A DNA stretch of 64,000 nucleotides from Circinella minor (taxonomy: Eukaryota; Mucoromycota; Mucoromycetes; Mucorales; Lichtheimiaceae). The position numbers and the translations under genes are program-made. Below, piece after piece: positions 60,342 to 64,000 of this stretch. Within the stretch, counting starts at the first letter, position 1. Each line of letters opens with the position of its first letter. The DNA is taken from contig JAEPRB010000022.1 in NCBI GenBank assembly GCA_016758965.1, positions 1 to 64,000 on the forward strand, in the 5' to 3' direction. The notes under the pieces are model-generated. The model made no database searches. It was not told the DNA's origin and saw only the letters and a list, made by a program, of their open reading frames with translations.

Positions 60342-62865
60342 ATGATTGACTTTTTACCCTTTCTTCCACAAGGCCACGATGGTGTGACAAACGAAATATA
60401 CCAAATCGCCAGAAATGCTTGGTTATTCCAACTAAAAACTCTATTGGATGCGGAAAATGACCAAGAGTTTATACTTGAGTTAACGAACAATGAAAGTCTT
60501 CACGAATTTGTTGCAAGCGTCTTAAATAATCAACTTGATGGCAATATTATTGATTCAGAAATTTCCAAACGAGTTTTTCTCGTGTATGTTCGCGCTGCTC
60601 GGTTAAACTCTATTGATAACCCACTGTTTACACCTGAACAACTATCAAGTTTTGCCGTAATCTATGGTGAATCAAATCCATCTCACGTCCGTACATTGTT
60701 TTCACAAGTATTGGTATCAAATTCGAAACTGGCTTCTCAGCTAGACGAGACGATTGGAGCATTGGCTGTTTGTTTTGAATCAGCAACGGCTTCTTCTGAC
60801 TTGGATCGTCTTTATGTTATAGCACGACTTTTGGAGGCACTTGTATTGGTCACGATCGCGTTCAACAAGAACAAGAATGATATCACGACGACCGTTCTTC
60901 AATCAATTCTTAAATGTTATAATGACGCGTTGCAAAAGCCAACAAAGGGAAAATTAGTTTCGACAATATCAACGACATCAACTCTTTATCGAATCAAATA
61001 TGCGTTATTGGAAACGTGGAATCATATTATGGATGTACTTTACTTAGATCCACTTCTGACAGCGTCAAAAAATGACGCTGACGAGATTATTGATGTGTTA
61101 TCGGAAAAGGTGTTGTATTGGATTGAAGAAAGTAATATTGAACAAACACGTCAAGGATTTGTGGATGCACCATTGATTATGGATTGGATAGTAACGTTTT
61201 CGGTCGACGAGAAGTTGGGTGAGATCAACAAAAAACGATTCCATGGTGATGATGAACGGATAGAGTTTTTAAAGCTCTCGACAGAACAGATCCAAGATAT
61301 GAGTATTCCGGTTGTCAAGGAAACCAAGAAAAGGAAAGAAAAGGGCAAATCAGTTGCTATGGATTCTAAACGGGAACAATCTGCGTCGGGTTCTATTAGT
61401 ACGATCACACCATCATTCCAGGTTTGTACTTGTCACTGGAAGGGGAGAAGAAGAGGATATATATGAAAATAGAGAAAAGGAGTAAAAGAAAAAAAAGGGT
61501 TTAGAAAGATATCTTGCGGTTTTTTCGTTTTGTTTTTCTAACACATGGTTATACGGTCAAACATGGTTATATATAGCAAGCGGATGATATTCATGAGGTA
61601 GCGAACATTTCACAAATACATGACTTGTTCCCCGAACTTGGAGAAGGTTTTATACGTGCCTGTCTCAAGCATCATAACAATGACGTTGAAGTTGTGATAA
61701 TGCAACTTTTGGATGATGATTTACCAGAACCATTGAATACCTTGGATAGAACTCTAAAGGAGTAAGTACAGATATATATATATATATATATCTCGTGATG
61801 TTTATTCGTTAACAAATTCTTGTGATTAATTCTTATTTATTAAAATTAAATTGGCTAATAATTATTTTGCTACTGTTTGTTTCAGATTGCCAGCATCCGC
61901 TGGACAAGTTATTCCATTAGACGAAAATAGACAACCCAGTATATTGGATTCACGACGTAATATTTTTGATAATGATGAATTTGATTTATTATCGCGTGAA
62001 ACAATTTCAGTAAATAAAAGCAAAATCCATATGGGTCCAAGAGAGTAAGTTCTAATAATAATAACAATGTTGTTATTTGGAGAGAAAGAGCAAATTAATG
62101 AAGAGATTTTTTATTATTATTTTAGTCGTGGGACTGCAGATACCATGCTTCAAGATCAAAGCTTTATTAAAAGTGAAAAGGAAAATGTATTACAACGAAT
62201 TCACAAAATGTATGAGGATGAATATGATGATACATATGATGATATCAATGATTTGAGTGGTCCTGTTGATTTGGAAGCTGTCGAAAATGATGATGCTCTC
62301 GATGTGGTCAAAAGTAACAACAAGAACCAAGCTTCTACAAATATTATTGAATCTGAAGGTGATCTTGTTAGCGCCTATGTCGATCATCGTGATTTGTTCC
62401 ATCGATCAAATCGAAAGTTACCCGCACGACAAGCACTTCAAAAGAAAACCGGAATGTCTGAAGAACAAATTGAAGGTTGGGCAATTATGATGGATAGGAA
62501 CGTAAGTTATTTTTGCTACAATTTTTTTTTAATCTGTCATCATGATTATGGTTATGGGTATCGTGATCATCGAGAACTGACGTTTGTAATTTTTTTTCGG
62601 TATTTAGCCGCGACGACAAAAAATTCTTGATAGATATATGCTTTTTGATGGAAACCAAACAACTGTGGATAATTCCACAAAGACTACTCAAGCAAACAAC
62701 AGTAAACAACGATCACAAAAACAACCACAACGGTCTGGACCAGAAAATGAACAACGACAGCGTTCTTATAAGGATAAGAATAAGGCTCGGTTCGGAAACC
62801 ACAACCGCAAAAAGGGCCATGATAAAAAGATGGTCAAAGCAGGCGTGGCTGGTCCATCTGCATAA
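60342..62865 (+). CDS. CUE3: CUE-domain protein, ASCC2/Cue3 homologue (RQT complex)
   Basis: Five exons: 60342 to ~61421, about 61578-61761, 61886-62046, 62126-62501 and 62608-62865. The N-terminal helical region starts MIDFLPFLPQGHDG with WLFQLKTLL, as in ASCC2. The CUE domain is IHDLFPELGEGFIRACLKHH with DVEVVIMQLLDDDLPEPL (residues ~375-420). GGRNIFD-like RRNIFDNDEFDLL and MYEDEYDDTYDDI follow. The C-terminus ends with basic NHNRKKGHDKKM, a signature of this family. ASCC2/Cue3 binds K63-linked ubiquitin on collided ribosomes and helps the Slh1/ASCC3 helicase split them. The CUE fold with Phe-Pro and Leu-Leu pairs is intact. The start is supported by a TATA-like element ~100 bp upstream. 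Confidence 0.9.
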
Positions 62866-63991
62866 TAATAGAATACAGAAAAAAACAATTGTATATTATA
62901 AATATATATAAATAAATTTATGCAATCATTACCAACTGGTTTTCAACCAGCATGTATTTATCATTATATGCAAAGACCGTTTCTTCATCCTTTACTCATT
63001 TTGCTATATAAAAAATCAGTAATTAGTTATATATACATATGTATATTTTTAACCAAAATAAGTTACATATAAGCACCAATCATTATGCTTTCATGATATC
63101 TCACACACACACTCTCTCTCTTCTTCATTCTCATGCTTTCACAGTAACATAGACAATCCTTTCTCTTTTGTTACTGTGGACAAAATGTATAGAAAATAAC
63201 ATTATTGGTTCGAGTATTGTGCAACCTTCCTCTCCCAGGCGCGTGCGAGTCAAGAAATAATACCTCCTTTTCCTGATCATCACCCCCAAACTTGTTGATT
63301 TCTTTGATTACAGAATATTTTTTTTCACAAACCTGTTTTTTCTTTCTATATATTAACCAAGTCAACAAATGGTGTGGTCTCTTTTTCAGGTATATGTGTA
63401 TATTTGAATCCTAGCAAAGGAAAAAGTTGTACATAATTTTGTACGTTGATATTTATTTTTTATATTATACAATAAGTAACGGATGGTCCGAATTTTGTAC
63501 CGAATTGCTGTTCGGTTGGTACAACGTCCAATATGTCATAATAAATTTTTAACCCCCAATTTCGTTTTAATTTTTTTTTTTTTTTTTTTAGTTTTTTTTA
63601 TAAATAAACATAGAAACAAATATTTTTTATAACTTTATTTGATTCAGTAAATTACATAACTGAGGTATAAAAAAGAACTGCATTATAAAAAAAACCAGGC
63701 ACCAACCTAGGAAGAAGAAGAGAGAGGGGGGGGTGAGTACGCCACGTTTTCTTATCGCCTTGCAGATTATGTACACATCTTGTATTATCCTTGCGTTCAA
63801 ATTATAGGTGATTGTTGTGGCACAAAGAAAAAAAAAAGATAAATGATAAGAAAGAAACAATAAAATATATATTTGTCTGTTATGTTTTCAAAAAAAAAAC
63901 TACTCTTTCTCTTTCACCAAGGCTGTTAATATAGTTGGTATAAGTATAGTCGAGGTTAGGCTACTACATTGTACTTTACAACATATCTAAA
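62866..63991. other. Intergenic region at right edge
   Basis: No supported gene. It holds the 3' flank of the CUE gene and, toward 63900-63991, the probable promoter of a gene starting at 63992. Confidence 0.45.
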
Positions 63992-64000
63992 ATGGTGAGT
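63992..64000 (+). CDS. Probable start of a gene cut by the window edge (ATG|GTGAGT)
   Basis: The window ends ATGGTGAGT: an ATG immediately followed by a strong splice donor GTGAGT. An intron directly after the start codon is seen in this window for eS30 and is common in ribosomal-protein genes. The preceding 90 bp include a CT-rich tract. What it encodes cannot be told from here. Confidence 0.35.

Overview
The window comes from an AT-rich eukaryotic genome, most likely a Mucoromycota fungus (Mucorales-type). The grounds are: many short GT-AG introns of roughly 50-150 bp, long homopolymer and (TA)n tracts, compact intergenic spacing around housekeeping genes, fungal versions of Thi6, Has1, Pmp3 and Cue3/ASCC2, and a gene family typical of zygomycete hypothetical proteins. 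No bacterial, plasmid or CRISPR features were seen.

Layout. 1-1,228: 5' part of ALG1 (minus), running off the left edge. 1.2-24.9 kb is an accessory, transposon-rich, gene-poor region. It holds a KDZ-transposase scrap (2.6 kb), a degenerate Cys-rich ORF (4-5.1 kb), a gene interrupted by a 175-bp TIR element with TA target duplication (5.9-6.6 kb), a small ORF with a PP1-docking-like motif (8.1 kb) and a 797-bp TIR element (9.3-10.1 kb). It also holds three copies of one lineage-specific gene (14.1-21.6 kb: broken inverted copy, intact 7-exon gene, broken direct copy), a triplicated 57-bp repeat (22.2 kb) and a LINE tail (22.6 kb). 24.9-63 kb is ordinary gene space, interrupted by a LINE tail at 31.7 kb and a 4.4-kb empty stretch at 56.0-60.3 kb. 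Gene order there: a 577-aa protein of unknown function (+), ribosomal protein eS30 (-), a secreted or membrane M13 metallopeptidase (-), an HSD10-like SDR (+), bifunctional THI6 (-), DEAD-box helicase HAS1 (-), a STE20-like kinase (+), a coiled-coil protein (-), a YUH1/UCH deubiquitinase (-), PMP3 (-), a ZRANB2-like zinc-finger SR protein (-), a SANT/U-box-like protein (-), a 475-aa protein of unknown function (-) and a CUE-domain ASCC2/Cue3 homologue (+). At the right edge an ATG followed directly by a splice donor probably starts another gene.

The genes do not form a pathway or operon. Themes are secretory N-glycosylation (ALG1), thiamine synthesis (THI6), ribosome biogenesis and quality control (HAS1, eS30, ASCC2/CUE3) and RNA processing (ZRANB2-like). 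The most interesting parts are the TIR element that splits a coding frame while keeping it in phase, the inverted/direct paralogue cluster with a weak PD-(D/E)XK-like motif, and a possible one-base frameshift in eS30. Exon joins were worked out by hand from reading frame and GT-AG signals and need RNA-seq support.
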